DNA of 64,000 nucleotides from NCBI GenBank assembly GCA_020636005.1, contig JACJYR010000002.1, positions 496,001-560,000 on the forward strand. The letters are read 5' to 3'. The stretch is from Lewinellaceae bacterium (GTDB taxonomy: Bacteria > Bacteroidota > Bacteroidia > Chitinophagales > Saprospiraceae). The translations under genes were made by a program, and so were the position numbers. Under the pieces are notes generated by a model. That model was not told the DNA's origin. It saw only the letters and a list, made by a program, of their open reading frames with translations, and did no database searches. This document shows positions 52,934 through 61,620 of this stretch, in pieces. How positions within the stretch are numbered: the stretch's first letter is position 1; the number at the start of each line of letters is the position of its first letter.

Positions 52934-53947
52934 ATGAAATTTCGATGGTATATAATCGCTTCCTTGTTCATTTTGCAGTCCTGTGCTGTAAAACCGGGTT
53001 CCTTTTCTCCAACTTCCGTGCCGCCGCCGCCAGATTATGCAAAACCTGAAAATTGGGCTGCCCTGCCCGGTAAAATAGACAATGCCGATCAGGTGCCCTC
53101 GGCAGATTTCAAGGACCTCCAGGCGGAATCGGAAGTGGATGTTTTTTTTCTGCATCCTACCACTTTCACCGGGAAAGCCGACACCTGGAATGCCAACATC
53201 AGCGATGCAAAATTAAACCAAAAAACCGACGGGACAACTATCCTGCACCAGGCCAGCATTTTTAACGGAGCGGGCAGGGTGTTCGCACCCAGGTACCGGC
53301 AGGCCCACCTGCACAGCTTTTATACCGACGACAAGCAATCGGCGAAAGAGGCTTTGGATATAGCTTATTCCGACATTGAAGCTTCGTTTTCCTATTACCT
53401 AAAAAACTACAACCAGGGCCGCCCCATCATCATCGCCGCCCACAGCCAGGGTACCGTGCATGGCGTCCGGTTGTTGAAAGAGTTCTTCGACGGGAAGCCC
53501 CTCCAGCAGCAATTGGTGGCCGCATACTTGGTGGGCTGGCCCATAAAAGAGGGCGAGTTCTCCCATATTCCGCCCTGTGCAAAACCGGAACAGACAGATT
53601 GCTTCTGCACCTGGCGGAGCTACCGGTATGGATTTTTACCTGAAAATTTTCCATTGGGAGATGAGATTATTGTGACGAACCCGCTTACCTGGACCCTGGA
53701 CCGCTTGCCCGCCGGAAAGTCGCTGAACGAAGGGACCGTTTTGCGGAAATACCATAAGGTACTCCCCGCCATTGCCGACGCCCAGGTACACAACGGGCTT
53801 CTTTGGGTCCACAAGCCCAAATTCCCCGGCAGCCTGTTTTTCAGCCTGAAGAATTACCACATCGCCGATTACAACCTCTTCTGGGTCAATATCCGGGAGA
53901 ATGCGCAACTGCGAACTGACAAATTTTTAGGAAAAGGTAAAAAGTGA
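52934..53947 (+). CDS. DUF3089 lipoprotein, alpha/beta-hydrolase-like
   Basis: 337 residues. Lipoprotein signal (SLFILQSCAV, Cys17). The family features are VDVFFLHPTTF near residue 65, RVFAPRYRQAH, and the nucleophile elbow IIIAAHSQGT (Ser near 175). CxTWRSYRYG follows near 225. DUF3089 is a lipase/esterase-like family with no settled substrate. Predicted to be membrane-anchored outside the cytoplasm. Own promoter directly upstream. Confidence 0.92.
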   Translation: MKFRWYIIASLFILQSCAVKPGSFSPTSVPPPPDYAKPENWAALPGKIDNADQVPSADFKDLQAESEVDVFFLHPTTFTGKADTWNANISDAKLNQKTDGTTILHQASIFNGAGRVFAPRYRQAHLHSFYTDDKQSAKEALDIAYSDIEASFSYYLKNYNQGRPIIIAAHSQGTVHGVRLLKEFFDGKPLQQQLVAAYLVGWPIKEGEFSHIPPCAKPEQTDCFCTWRSYRYGFLPENFPLGDEIIVTNPLTWTLDRLPAGKSLNEGTVLRKYHKVLPAIADAQVHNGLLWVHKPKFPGSLFFSLKNYHIADYNLFWVNIRENAQLRTDKFLGKGKK

Positions 53948-54220
53948 TCGATAAAAAGTGATCACGCTCATGTTTGCACACTGATTTTCCTCATCCATTC
54001 TGGCCTTTTGAAGCCCTATTTTAGCCGTCTGATCCAACTTGAACTCCTTGGATTTAGATGTAAAAAAGCGACGGCCCTGCGTGGGCAGTGTCCTTTTTGC
54101 TTTGTCCTTTTGCAACTGCATAAGAGGGCTGGGGGGAGGAAAGAAAAAATTCATTCTTCCCCAAAGACATTCCTGTTAAATAGTTGCATCCCTTTTACTT
54201 TTTACTTCAAACGCCTCGCC

Positions 54221-54601
54221 ATGCAAATTACGGACAGGAAAACATTGAAAGACATTCAACAGGAATTTAGCGGGAAGTTCCCCTATCTGAAGTTGGAATT
54301 TTACAAAGGCAAGCACGAAAGCGGAGCCCCTTCGCCAGCGGGCAAGCAGCTCGACCCGGAGAAGACCATCGGCCAGGTGCGCACCGTCCATTCCGAAGGG
54401 GAGCTCAGCATTGACGGCCACCTGAAAGTGTCTTCCCTCGAAGACCGTTTTTGGGAACAATATGGCCTGAACGTGCAGGTGTTCCGCCTTTCGGGCAACC
54501 TGTGGCTGCAAACCTCCACCACCGACCAGTGGACCCTGGCCGAGCAAAACCGCAAAGGCGAACACTCAGCAGAGGCTTATAAAGAGATGCACGGGGAGTA
54601 A
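54221..54601 (+). CDS. Conserved hypothetical protein, 126 residues
   Basis: The ATG at 54221 is chosen because the protein-like part begins there (MQITDRKTLKDIQQEFSGKFPYLKLEFY); the open frame upstream to 54008 is not convincing. There is no signal peptide or membrane segment. Charged and mixed alpha/beta. The ending DQWTLAEQNRKGEHSAEAY and the RTVHSEGELSIDGHLKVSSLE core look like a conserved Bacteroidota family often near stress genes (recollection). It is 63 bp upstream of the universal stress gene and may be cotranscribed. Confidence 0.8.
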   Translation: MQITDRKTLKDIQQEFSGKFPYLKLEFYKGKHESGAPSPAGKQLDPEKTIGQVRTVHSEGELSIDGHLKVSSLEDRFWEQYGLNVQVFRLSGNLWLQTSTTDQWTLAEQNRKGEHSAEAYKEMHGE

Positions 54602-54608
54602 ATTGCCA

Positions 54609-54667
54609 CATGGCTTCATTGTTTTATTGACGATGAAGCCATGCAGCAGTGAAACAATGAAGCCATG
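54609..54667 (+). promoter_or_regulatory. 16-bp perfect stem that includes the start codon of the stress gene
   Basis: CATGGCTTCATTGTTT (54609-54624) pairs with AAACAATGAAGCCATG (54652-54667), whose last three bases are the ATG of the universal stress gene. A third partial copy (ATGAAGCCATG, 54633-54643) lies in the loop. This could hide the start codon in RNA. Confidence 0.65.
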
Positions 54668-55486
54668 AAAAATATACTGGTACCGGTTGATTTTTCGGAC
54701 TGCTCCAAACAAGCCGCCAGCGTCGCCTACCTTTTAGCCAATAAATTCGGGGCGAAAATGCACCTGTTTACTTCCCTGGAACTACCCCGCAACTGGTCAG
54801 AAATGGACGAAACAGAACGGCAACAGGACGACTGGGCGCTGGAAACCCTTCAACGGGGCGAAACGAAGCTGTCAGAATTGAAAAGGTGGTACGCCGATGT
54901 GCCGGTTGAAACAACCTGTACAGACAGCGACATGGTTCGTAATATTGCAAAATACGTCCAGGAGAAAAACATTGACCTAGTGGTGATGGGCTCGCACGGG
55001 GCCAGTGGCAAAAGCGAGTATTTTATCGGGTCGAACACCCAAAAAGTGGTGCGTTCGGTACATTGCCCGGTATTGGTGATAAAAAACCCGATGGAGAGAA
55101 TCGACTTCAGAAAGGTGGTTTTTGCCTCCAACTTCAACAAGGACGATCTGCCTGTTTTTAAGCATTTTAAGAACCTTATCAAGCACTTCGTGCCAGAGAT
55201 CCACCTCGTCGCCATCCATACTTCCTTGTTCGACGCGCCCTACCCCATCCTGAAGGACGCCATGAAACCCTTTGAAGAAACCTGCCGGCCACTCACTTGC
55301 CACAGCCATGTTTACCAGGATTTGTCCATTGACGAGGGGGTTCGTTCCTTTTCCAGGGAGATAGGCGCCGACCTCATCGCCGTTTCCAACCATGAGCGCC
55401 ACCCCGTCAAACGGATGCTCATCGGCAGCAATGTAGAACTCCTTGTCAACCATTCCGAGCTACCTGTGCTGACCATCGATTATTAA
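54665..55486 (+). CDS. Universal stress protein, two UspA domains
   Basis: 273 residues. The first UspA domain (1-140) has MKNILVPVDFSDCSKQAASVA and the ATP-binding signature G-x2-G-x9-G-S in GSHGASGKSEYFIGS near residue 118, so it should bind ATP. The second (about 145-273) has KVVFASNF and ends SELPVLTIDY; its glycine motif is degenerate (SNHERHPVKRMLIGS). Cytoplasmic. The start codon is part of an inverted repeat. Confidence 0.93.
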   Translation: MKNILVPVDFSDCSKQAASVAYLLANKFGAKMHLFTSLELPRNWSEMDETERQQDDWALETLQRGETKLSELKRWYADVPVETTCTDSDMVRNIAKYVQEKNIDLVVMGSHGASGKSEYFIGSNTQKVVRSVHCPVLVIKNPMERIDFRKVVFASNFNKDDLPVFKHFKNLIKHFVPEIHLVAIHTSLFDAPYPILKDAMKPFEETCRPLTCHSHVYQDLSIDEGVRSFSREIGADLIAVSNHERHPVKRMLIGSNVELLVNHSELPVLTIDY

Positions 55487-55651
55487 AGGCAAAGGCGAAG
55501 AAGTGGGAGGGGCGTGGGGTCAGGTTTTCCTTCCTCCCTGATATGGGCAGTGGGGCCTTACCTGTTTTTCAACAAACCAATTAACCACACCCTATGGGCA
55601 GTCTTTTTCGGAAAAAGGGAACAGAAGGAACACCCGACCAGCCCAATCACG

Positions 55652-55659
55652 TAGCTTTG
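55652..55659 (+). promoter_or_regulatory. -7 box of the RNase P RNA gene
   Basis: TAGCTTTG is an exact TAnnTTTG, 5 bases before the first base of the P1 helix. Confidence 0.7.
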
Positions 55660-55664
55660 CCGGG

Positions 55665-56099
55665 CACTGCAGGCTACTCCATCGCCTGGCCCCAATCCCC
55701 TGAAGGGGGAGAAGGGGTTCGGGAGGAAAGTCCGGACAACGCAGAGCGCCACACCACCTAACGGGTGGGGTTCCGGTGTAATACCGGGATACAGAGCGTG
55801 TCACAGAAAATTACCGCCTTCGGGTAAGGGTGAAAACGTGCGGTAAGAGCGCACGGCGTCCCCGGGTAACCGGGGAGGCGGATAAACCTTGTGGGTTGAA
55901 ATGCCACGTACATCCCGATTCCGGCGGCGGGCCATCCGTGGCCCAAAGCCGGAGCAATGTTGCTCGCACTGTTGGCGGCCCCTGGGCGGCCAGTCGGGAG
56001 GGGTAGGCAGCTAGAGTTTGGCCGTGAGGCCATCCCCAGATAAATGATGGAGATCCCGACTTGTCGGGATTACAGAATCCGGCTTATTGGCTTGCAGTG
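55665..56099 (+). ncRNA. rnpB: RNase P RNA (bacterial class A)
   Basis: The catalytic RNA that trims tRNA 5' ends. The universal GAGGAAAGTCC is at 55723-55733 and ACAGAATCCGGCTTA at 56072-56086. The P1 helix is CACTGCAGGC (55665-55674) with GCTTGCAGTG (56090-56099), which sets both ends. About 435 nt, followed by a run of T. The P3 area (about 55688-55716) is made of C and G blocks like the arms of the element inserted in trpF, so it may be a repeat insertion. Open frames across it are not real. Confidence 0.93.
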
Positions 56100-56133
56100 T
56101 TTTTTTTGAAACCAGTGGCGAGTAGCGCTTAAT

Positions 56134-56183
56134 AACTTAAAAAAGTCCATGTGGAAAGGGTTCCGCATGGACTTTTTTAAGTT
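56134..56183. terminator. Bidirectional terminator between rnpB and the Uma2 gene
   Basis: Perfect 18-bp arms, AACTTAAAAAAGTCCATG (56134-56151) and the complement (56166-56183). A- and T-runs lie at the base of the stem in both directions. Confidence 0.8.
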
Positions 56184-56211
56184 TTAATCTATAGGCACTT
56201 TACCTGTCCAA

Positions 56212-56721
56212 TTACAATTCTATGCCCTCGAAGATTTTATCAACCGGTACGCTGATACCATTGGTAGGGTCTTGGATTTCGCCGGAGATGAAGAGGAGGT
56301 TCTGATTATTCGGTAAAACAATACGGACTCCTTTGATGGATGGGATAACGACCCAGGCGGACTTCACGCCTGCCGGGAAATAATATTCCCAGGCTTTTGC
56401 GACCAGGTCTTCCGGGGATTGCGAAGGAGACTGGATTTCGATGGTCGTCAGCGGCATTTCGGTCGCCTTTGGCCGGATGTCTTTTAAGCTTAAAGTTTCT
56501 TTAGGGTAAATGGCAATATCGGGCGTAGAGGATTTGGGTTTGGTATCGAGCGTTACTTCGCTTTCGATATTAAATTGATCTCCGTACCCCTGGTCAAGTC
56601 TCACCAGTAGCTTTGTCTGTATGTGGCCGTGAATTCTGTTTGGCATAGGCTTGTTCCGTTCTGTTTCGTAATCTGGTTCAGTGAATCGGGATTCTTCTAC
56701 AAATACATCGTCTTTCATCAT
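56212..56721 (-). CDS. Uma2 family (DUF820) endonuclease-like protein
   Basis: 169 residues. The PD-(D/E)XK-type core is visible: NIESEVTLDTKPKSSTPDIAIYPKE (catalytic Asp), LTTIEIQSPSQSPEDLVAKAWEYYFPAGVKSAWVVIPSIKGVRI (Glu and the SPSxSxxDL.K motif). Family members are abundant in filamentous Bacteroidota and cyanobacteria; function unproven. No signal peptide. Lies alone between two terminator-like regions. Confidence 0.88.
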   Translation of the reverse strand: MMKDDVFVEESRFTEPDYETERNKPMPNRIHGHIQTKLLVRLDQGYGDQFNIESEVTLDTKPKSSTPDIAIYPKETLSLKDIRPKATEMPLTTIEIQSPSQSPEDLVAKAWEYYFPAGVKSAWVVIPSIKGVRIVLPNNQNLLFISGEIQDPTNGISVPVDKIFEGIEL

Positions 56722-56787
56722 GGCTAAAATTTTTGCTTGGACAAATTTAAACTTAAAAATCCATATTCCACCGCCAGCCGTCCATCA

Positions 56788-58230
56788 TCACCCCTTCTCA
56801 ATTGTCTTTATCAACATCCCCTTTGTCACCTTGTCCGTCAGCTTCATGCCGTTCAGGATGGAGATCTCTTCCAGCCGGTTCTGAGGTTGGTTGAACGATT
56901 TGAGGGCATCCTGCAGGGTGGCGTCCTTGGCGACGGTTTGAATCTTGATCCGTTCCGGTTTCACATTGATTTTGGAAGCATCGGTCAAAGCTTTAAAACT
57001 CTTGAAAGTTTGGAGGAAAGTGGGCTGGAAGCTGTTGAAATTGGGCGTTTCGGCCAGCCCGGCCAGCTTGTAGATGTTGCCGTTGTACTGGATGAGGTAC
57101 ATCATCAGGCGCACCTGCGGGTTCAGGTCGGCAGTGAGTTCGATGGCGCTGTTGCCGTTTACAGTTACGTCGTTTGAGCTGATCACCCGCAGGCTGTCTT
57201 CCTGTATAGCCCTGTTTTTTGCGGCGTTCAGCGACTTTTCCGGCGAGAGGGCCATCACAATGACGGCCTTGCCATTTTGTTCGGCTATCTGCACCTGTGT
57301 GGGCGTGTTCACGGTTTGCCAGCCATTGGGTATTGAGAACTGGAACTTCATCACCGGGTGGTAAAAGTTGTTGTTCTCGACGTAGCCCTGCGCAGGGTCA
57401 TCGCCATAAATGATGCCGTCAATCATTTTCAGGTAGCTGTCCCGGTTCACTTTCAGGTTGGCCGGGTTGGTGCCGGTTTGCTCTTTGTTGGCCAGTTGGT
57501 GTACCCGGGTGAAGCGGTTGCCCGGGTCTGGGTGAGTGGACAGGATGGTGGGCACTCCCCCACCCGACTGGGTCTGCAGGCGTCCGATGGTTTGGAAAAA
57601 ATTGGCCATCTGGTGGGCATCGTAGCCGACTTTAGTGGAATACTCCACGCCGAGTTTGTCAGATTGGCTCTCGTGGTTGCGGCTGAATTTCAGGAACAAG
57701 AGGTTCAACCCCAGGCCCGCCAGATCGGAATACTGGCGAAAATCTTCGGAAACGACCATGCCCAGCACGAAGCCCAGTTGCGCCAGCATGGTGGTGGTGT
57801 ATTGCTTGGCGCTGTGCCGGGCCGTCACGTGGCCGATTTCGTGCCCCAGCACCCCGGCGAACTCCGCCTCGTTGTTGAAATGCGCCATGATGCCCCTGGT
57901 GAAATAAACGTAGCCGCCCGGCACTGCAAAGGCATTGACCACCGGGCTGTCGAGAATGCGGAACTGGTAGCCAAGCGTTGGCCGGTGGCTGATACGGGCC
58001 ATTTGTTTTCCTTTTTCACCAATAAAATTTTGCAGGGTCTGATCATCGTACAGTCCAAATTCGCTGATGACTTGTGGATCGTAGGCCAGGCCCATCGCTT
58101 TTTCGTCCTTTTCGGTCATCAGGGAGAATTCCTTTTTCCCCGTGACGGGATTTGTAACGCAGGAAATCAAGATGGTGGCGAAAACGGCCAACAGGGCAAA
58201 AAGACGGAGGCGAAGGGTTGTGTTTTTCAT
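56788..58230 (-). CDS. M48 family metalloprotease lipoprotein
   Basis: 480 residues. Lipoprotein signal (LAVFATILISCVTNP, Cys near 24). The zinc motif GVLGHEIGHVTARH is near residue 130, preceded by NAFAVPGGYVYFTRGIM. The second half (about 270-480) is a domain also seen in secreted YfgC/BepA-like proteins of this phylum. Probably a periplasmic protein-quality-control protease. The ATG follows directly on the AACAACTACTT flank of the 10-bp repeat array. Confidence 0.93.
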   Translation of the reverse strand: MKNTTLRLRLFALLAVFATILISCVTNPVTGKKEFSLMTEKDEKAMGLAYDPQVISEFGLYDDQTLQNFIGEKGKQMARISHRPTLGYQFRILDSPVVNAFAVPGGYVYFTRGIMAHFNNEAEFAGVLGHEIGHVTARHSAKQYTTTMLAQLGFVLGMVVSEDFRQYSDLAGLGLNLLFLKFSRNHESQSDKLGVEYSTKVGYDAHQMANFFQTIGRLQTQSGGGVPTILSTHPDPGNRFTRVHQLANKEQTGTNPANLKVNRDSYLKMIDGIIYGDDPAQGYVENNNFYHPVMKFQFSIPNGWQTVNTPTQVQIAEQNGKAVIVMALSPEKSLNAAKNRAIQEDSLRVISSNDVTVNGNSAIELTADLNPQVRLMMYLIQYNGNIYKLAGLAETPNFNSFQPTFLQTFKSFKALTDASKINVKPERIKIQTVAKDATLQDALKSFNQPQNRLEEISILNGMKLTDKVTKGMLIKTIEKG

Positions 58231-58238
58231 AAGTAGTT

Positions 58239-58298
58239 GTTTGAAATCGTTTGAAGTTGTTTGAAGTCGATTGAAGTTGTTTGAAATCGTTTGAAATC
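58239..58298. repeat. 10-bp phased array, six units, upstream of the M48 gene
   Basis: The six exact-length units are GTTTGAAATC, GTTTGAAGTT, GTTTGAAGTC, GATTGAAGTT, GTTTGAAATC and GTTTGAAATC, preceded by AAGTAGTT, which touches the start codon. The period equals one DNA turn. Confidence 0.92.
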
Positions 58299-58490
58299 GT
58301 TTCTCTTACTTGAACAACAAGTGTCTGTTTGAATTTTTTTTTATCAAATTTCACAAACTAATTTCAATAGAGCTTGTGCGGAAAAATTTTATACATGCGT
58401 TGCCGAGTAGAAGTTAGGGGGTAACTTGACCACTTTTAATAAGAGCAACTATAACGAAAAATTTCCTCATCATATCCAATGATGTATTTA

Positions 58491-58565
58491 GGATCAAAGG
58501 AAAAATAATCCCGATGTGTACCGGGGTTTCAAAATCAAAACAGGGAAGTTATTTTTCCATCGTTG
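58491..58565. repeat. 110-bp interspersed repeat, copy F1, internally shortened
   Basis: Opens GGATCAAAGGAAAAATAATC and ends GTTATTTTTCCATCG like copy F2. The right half of the core hairpin and the first half of the second stem are missing. Confidence 0.8.
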
Positions 58566-58570
58566 CTTAG

Positions 58571-58677
58571 GATCGAAGGAAAAATAATCCCGATGTTAAA
58601 TCGGGATTATTTTTAAAAAACCCTTCCATTGCTGGGGTTTTCAAAATCAAAATGGTGAAGTTATTTTTCCATCGTTG
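58571..58677. repeat. 110-bp interspersed repeat, copy F2
   Basis: Full-length copy in inverse orientation to A-C: GATCGAAGGAAAAATAATCC at the left, CCATCGTTGC at the right. It lies directly after F1, which points to a tandem insertion or duplication. Confidence 0.88.
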
Positions 58678-58728
58678 CTTAGTAGAACTCGTTTTGGCTA
58701 TAGACGGGAAAGGAAATGGCTGGGTCAC

Positions 58729-60429
58729 TTACCGGGCAAATCGTTTTTTGCGCACCCAGTTGAATACAAACCCGAACAAAGCTACAAAAGCCAAAGGCAG
58801 CCCAATGTTCAGCAATTGCCACATGGTAGCCTGATCTTCGGCCCGCACGGTGTCCAGCAAGCGCAGTTTCACCTCCTTGCCCCGGGCCTCGATGATACCC
58901 TTTTCGTCCTTGAGGTATTCTACGGCATTCAACAAAAAGTCCTTGTTGGCAAATTGGTAGTTCTCAATGCGGTTGTAGCCGAGCGGGATGGCCTTGCCTG
59001 TCTGCGGGTCGAAGCCGTTGCGGGCAATGTCACCATCGGAAACGACGAGCATCCTGGTCGGCGGGCTTACTGTTTTGAACTCCTGGCCGATTTGGTCGAG
59101 CGTGGCTTTGAAACTTTCCGTGACCCTGTTTTCAAAAAGAGAGGGGAATTCTCCCTCCAGCAGCACCGCTACCGGGATGTGCTGTTTGTTGAAGGTGGGC
59201 ACGATGTCCTCTCCGTAGCGGAGTATTTCAAAATTCAGGCGGGTGATATTGGGCTGGAGGCGGCTCTTGTCGGAGGTGGCCAGCAGGATGGTCTTTTTTA
59301 CTTGGGTCTTGGTTTTAATGGTATCAATGGAGCTTGGAAAGTAAAGGTTGACGCCGTCCAGGCTTTTCACCATGACATGGTTGGTGGCAGGCAAAACGAT
59401 GGGGTAATAATACCATTTGAAGCGCTCCATGGTGCCCGTTTGGTCAATCACCATCGGGATGTGGGTGCAGTTCAGATCGAGCACCAGGTCGGGGTTCACC
59501 CGTGCGCCGTATTTGAACAGGATGTCGTCCAGTTCCAGCGGGTAGTCCCGGGCCACGTAGCTGCCGGTGGCCCGTAGGCTGTCCATTTCTACGTTGAGGC
59601 GGTCAATGAGCCAGATGACCTTTCCTCCGTTCATCACATACTGGTCAATCAGGAACTTGTCCCGGTCGCTAAAAGGGAAGCGGGGCTTGGCAACGATCAG
59701 CACGCTCACGTCTTTGGGGATGACCGCTGCGCTGTCCAGGTTGAAATTGCCGACATCGTAGTAAGCCCGCAGGCTTTTGATCAGATCGGCCCTATCTTGC
59801 TCGCCCAATTCGCCGTGCCCCACGGTGAAGGCCACGATTTCCCGGATGCCGATGTCGAGCTTGTAAAGGGCATTGGCGAACTTGTACTCCATCTGGCTGA
59901 TGGAGCCGTTGAGTTGGCGTTCCTGTTCTTCCGGGCTGCGCACTGGGCCTTGTTCGTCGAGCAGATCCACGACGGCGAGGCGGCCCTTGTAGTTTACTTT
60001 AGCATAGGGGTAAATGACTTTTTCGGAAGTGCCGCCCTTGGCATCTTTCACCCGCAGCACGGTGGGTATGATGCCATCCTTGGCCAGTTCCTCCCGGCGG
60101 GCGTTCATTTCTTCCACGGTGCCCCGGTTGGGGTCAACAAAACTGTATTCTATAAAGCCGGACTGCGAGCGGAAGTCGTCGAGCATCTCCCGGGTGGAGC
60201 GCTGCAGCCGTTTGAAGCCGGCGGGAAATTCGCCTTCGAGCAGCACCTCCACATAGACCACGTCGTCCAGGCTGTCCAGCAGTTGCTGGGTGGGCTCGGT
60301 CAGGGTGAAGCGCTTTTCCTCCGTGAGGTCCAGGTGCGCAAAGAAGGCATTTCCCAGGATGTTGAGGAAAAGGGCGATGCCGAGGACAAGGCCGAGTTGG
60401 AGGAAGGATTGTTTGCGTTTGTTGCTCAC
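58729..60429 (-). CDS. gldG: Gliding-motility ABC transporter component GldG
   Basis: 566 residues. Membrane helices near the N-terminus (LGLVLGIALFLNILGNAFFAHLDLTEEKRFTLT) and at the C-terminus (LNIGLPLAFVALFGFVFNWVRKKRF) flank a large extracytoplasmic region of the ABC_transp_aux type (VPTVLRVKDAKGGTSEKVIYPYAKVNYKGR; VLIVAKPRFPFSDRDKFLIDQYVMNGGKVIWLIDRLNVEMDSL). GldA, F and G form an ABC complex needed for gliding in Flavobacterium. It lies 25 bp downstream of gldF. Confidence 0.93.
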   Translation of the reverse strand: MSNKRKQSFLQLGLVLGIALFLNILGNAFFAHLDLTEEKRFTLTEPTQQLLDSLDDVVYVEVLLEGEFPAGFKRLQRSTREMLDDFRSQSGFIEYSFVDPNRGTVEEMNARREELAKDGIIPTVLRVKDAKGGTSEKVIYPYAKVNYKGRLAVVDLLDEQGPVRSPEEQERQLNGSISQMEYKFANALYKLDIGIREIVAFTVGHGELGEQDRADLIKSLRAYYDVGNFNLDSAAVIPKDVSVLIVAKPRFPFSDRDKFLIDQYVMNGGKVIWLIDRLNVEMDSLRATGSYVARDYPLELDDILFKYGARVNPDLVLDLNCTHIPMVIDQTGTMERFKWYYYPIVLPATNHVMVKSLDGVNLYFPSSIDTIKTKTQVKKTILLATSDKSRLQPNITRLNFEILRYGEDIVPTFNKQHIPVAVLLEGEFPSLFENRVTESFKATLDQIGQEFKTVSPPTRMLVVSDGDIARNGFDPQTGKAIPLGYNRIENYQFANKDFLLNAVEYLKDEKGIIEARGKEVKLRLLDTVRAEDQATMWQLLNIGLPLAFVALFGFVFNWVRKKRFAR

Positions 60430-60454
60430 TTATTTGTCAATTCTTGTTAAAAAC

Positions 60455-61186
60455 CTACCACTTCCGCCGCTCCAGTGAAGTCACCGTCATGGCGATAAAA
60501 ACCCCAATCACCGTCAGGAAATAAACCAAGTCCCTCGTATCCACCACGCCCCGGCTGATGGAGGCGTAATGGCTGTCGATGCCCAGCATTTGCACGATGT
60601 CGTCGCCCCTGCCCACGAAAATGGGCAGTTTGCTGAAAAAATAAAAGCCCCAGTGGAAGAGAAAGCACAGGAAAACCGCCAGGATGAAGGCGACGATTTG
60701 GTTGTTGGTCAAAGAAGAGGCAAAAACGCCGATAGCAACGAAAACACCCGACAGAAACAACAACCCCAGGTAAGAACCCATAATGGCCCCGCTGTCGAGG
60801 TTGCCTTTGGGGCTGCCCAATTGGTAAACGGTGATGTAATAAAGTACCGTGGGCAGAAGGGCGAAGGCTACGAGCGCCAGGCAAGCGAAGAATTTGCCTA
60901 AAACAATCTGCAAATCGGTCAGCGGGCGGGTGGCCAGCAATTCAATCGTACCAGTCTGCTGCTCTTCCGAAAATGATCGCATCGTCACTGCCGGGATGAG
61001 GAAAACAAACACCATCGGCGCAATGTCAAATAGCTGATCGAGGGTGGCGTAGTTGTAATTCAACAAGCTCGTATCGGGAAAGACGAACATGATCAGCCCC
61101 AAAATAACCAGGAAAACAGCCACGACGATATAGCCGATGAGCGAACTGAAAAAGGTATTGATCTCTTTTAAAAAAATCGTGATCAT
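60455..61186 (-). CDS. gldF: Gliding-motility ABC transporter permease GldF
   Basis: 243 residues from ATG 61186 (MITIFLKEINTFFSSLIGYIVVAVFLVILGLIMFVFPDTSLLNYNYATLD); the longer open frame upstream is not protein-like. Six helices. VFLIPAVTMRSFSEEQQTGTIELLATRPLTDLQIVLGKF is the conserved ABC-2-type segment. The length matches GldF. Transcribed just before gldG; the ATPase gldA lies 1.2 kb upstream on the same strand. Confidence 0.95.
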   Translation of the reverse strand: MITIFLKEINTFFSSLIGYIVVAVFLVILGLIMFVFPDTSLLNYNYATLDQLFDIAPMVFVFLIPAVTMRSFSEEQQTGTIELLATRPLTDLQIVLGKFFACLALVAFALLPTVLYYITVYQLGSPKGNLDSGAIMGSYLGLLFLSGVFVAIGVFASSLTNNQIVAFILAVFLCFLFHWGFYFFSKLPIFVGRGDDIVQMLGIDSHYASISRGVVDTRDLVYFLTVIGVFIAMTVTSLERRKW

Positions 61187-61345
61187 GAAATGGTTAGTGG
61201 TTGATGGTTCGGGGTTGATGGGCTGCGAAGGTAATTGTGTTTGGGTGTTTAAGTGTTGATGTGTTTTGGAAATTGGGATTTCGTTAATACTTGGCTTTGC
61301 GGATAAATCCAGTGCCAAATGTAAGGCGGAGGTTATATTTCAAGT

Positions 61346-61485
61346 GCGCATGCGAATGAGGAATTGAAATAACTGCTTGACTTTCAGTGGATTCAAGGAC
61401 TAAATCACGGTGTTTTTAAAATGAACATGATTTAAACTCCAGCATTTCAAACGCTAAGAAATTTCAAACCCTCATTCGCATGTGC
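61346..61485. repeat. 140-bp element with 16-bp inverted ends
   Basis: GCGCATGCGAATGAGG (61346-61361) and CCTCATTCGCATGTGC (61470-61485) pair with one mismatch. The inside has an imperfect AAATCACGGTG/CATGATTT hairpin like that at 32928-32960. It looks like a small non-autonomous element. Confidence 0.65.
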
Positions 61486-61620
61486 CTAATTTTTCCAAAA
61501 ATCAGCTTCCAAAAACACATAAGTAGGCAGGCTAAATTATTCGACACGATTGGTGCTGTTTGATATTGTTGGAAGATCGTTTGAAATTGTTGGGCTTAGG
61601 CCATTTACAAGCGTTGACAA

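Larger units (their letters stand above)
58231..58728. other. Spacer of 498 bp filled with repeats
   Basis: It holds the 10-bp array (58239-58298) and two copies of the 110-bp repeat (58491-58565 and 58571-58677). No gene is seen. Confidence 0.75.

Noticed and set aside
55558..56033. Minus-strand open frames across 55558-56033
   Set aside because: The region is RNase P RNA on the plus strand, with conserved elements and a P1 helix.
58239..58298. CRISPR array
   Set aside because: Units are 10 bp with no spacers and no cas genes in the window.
57358..59577. Plus-strand frames of about 290-300 codons opposite the M48 and gldG genes
   Set aside because: Antisense shadows; the minus-strand proteins are well-known families.
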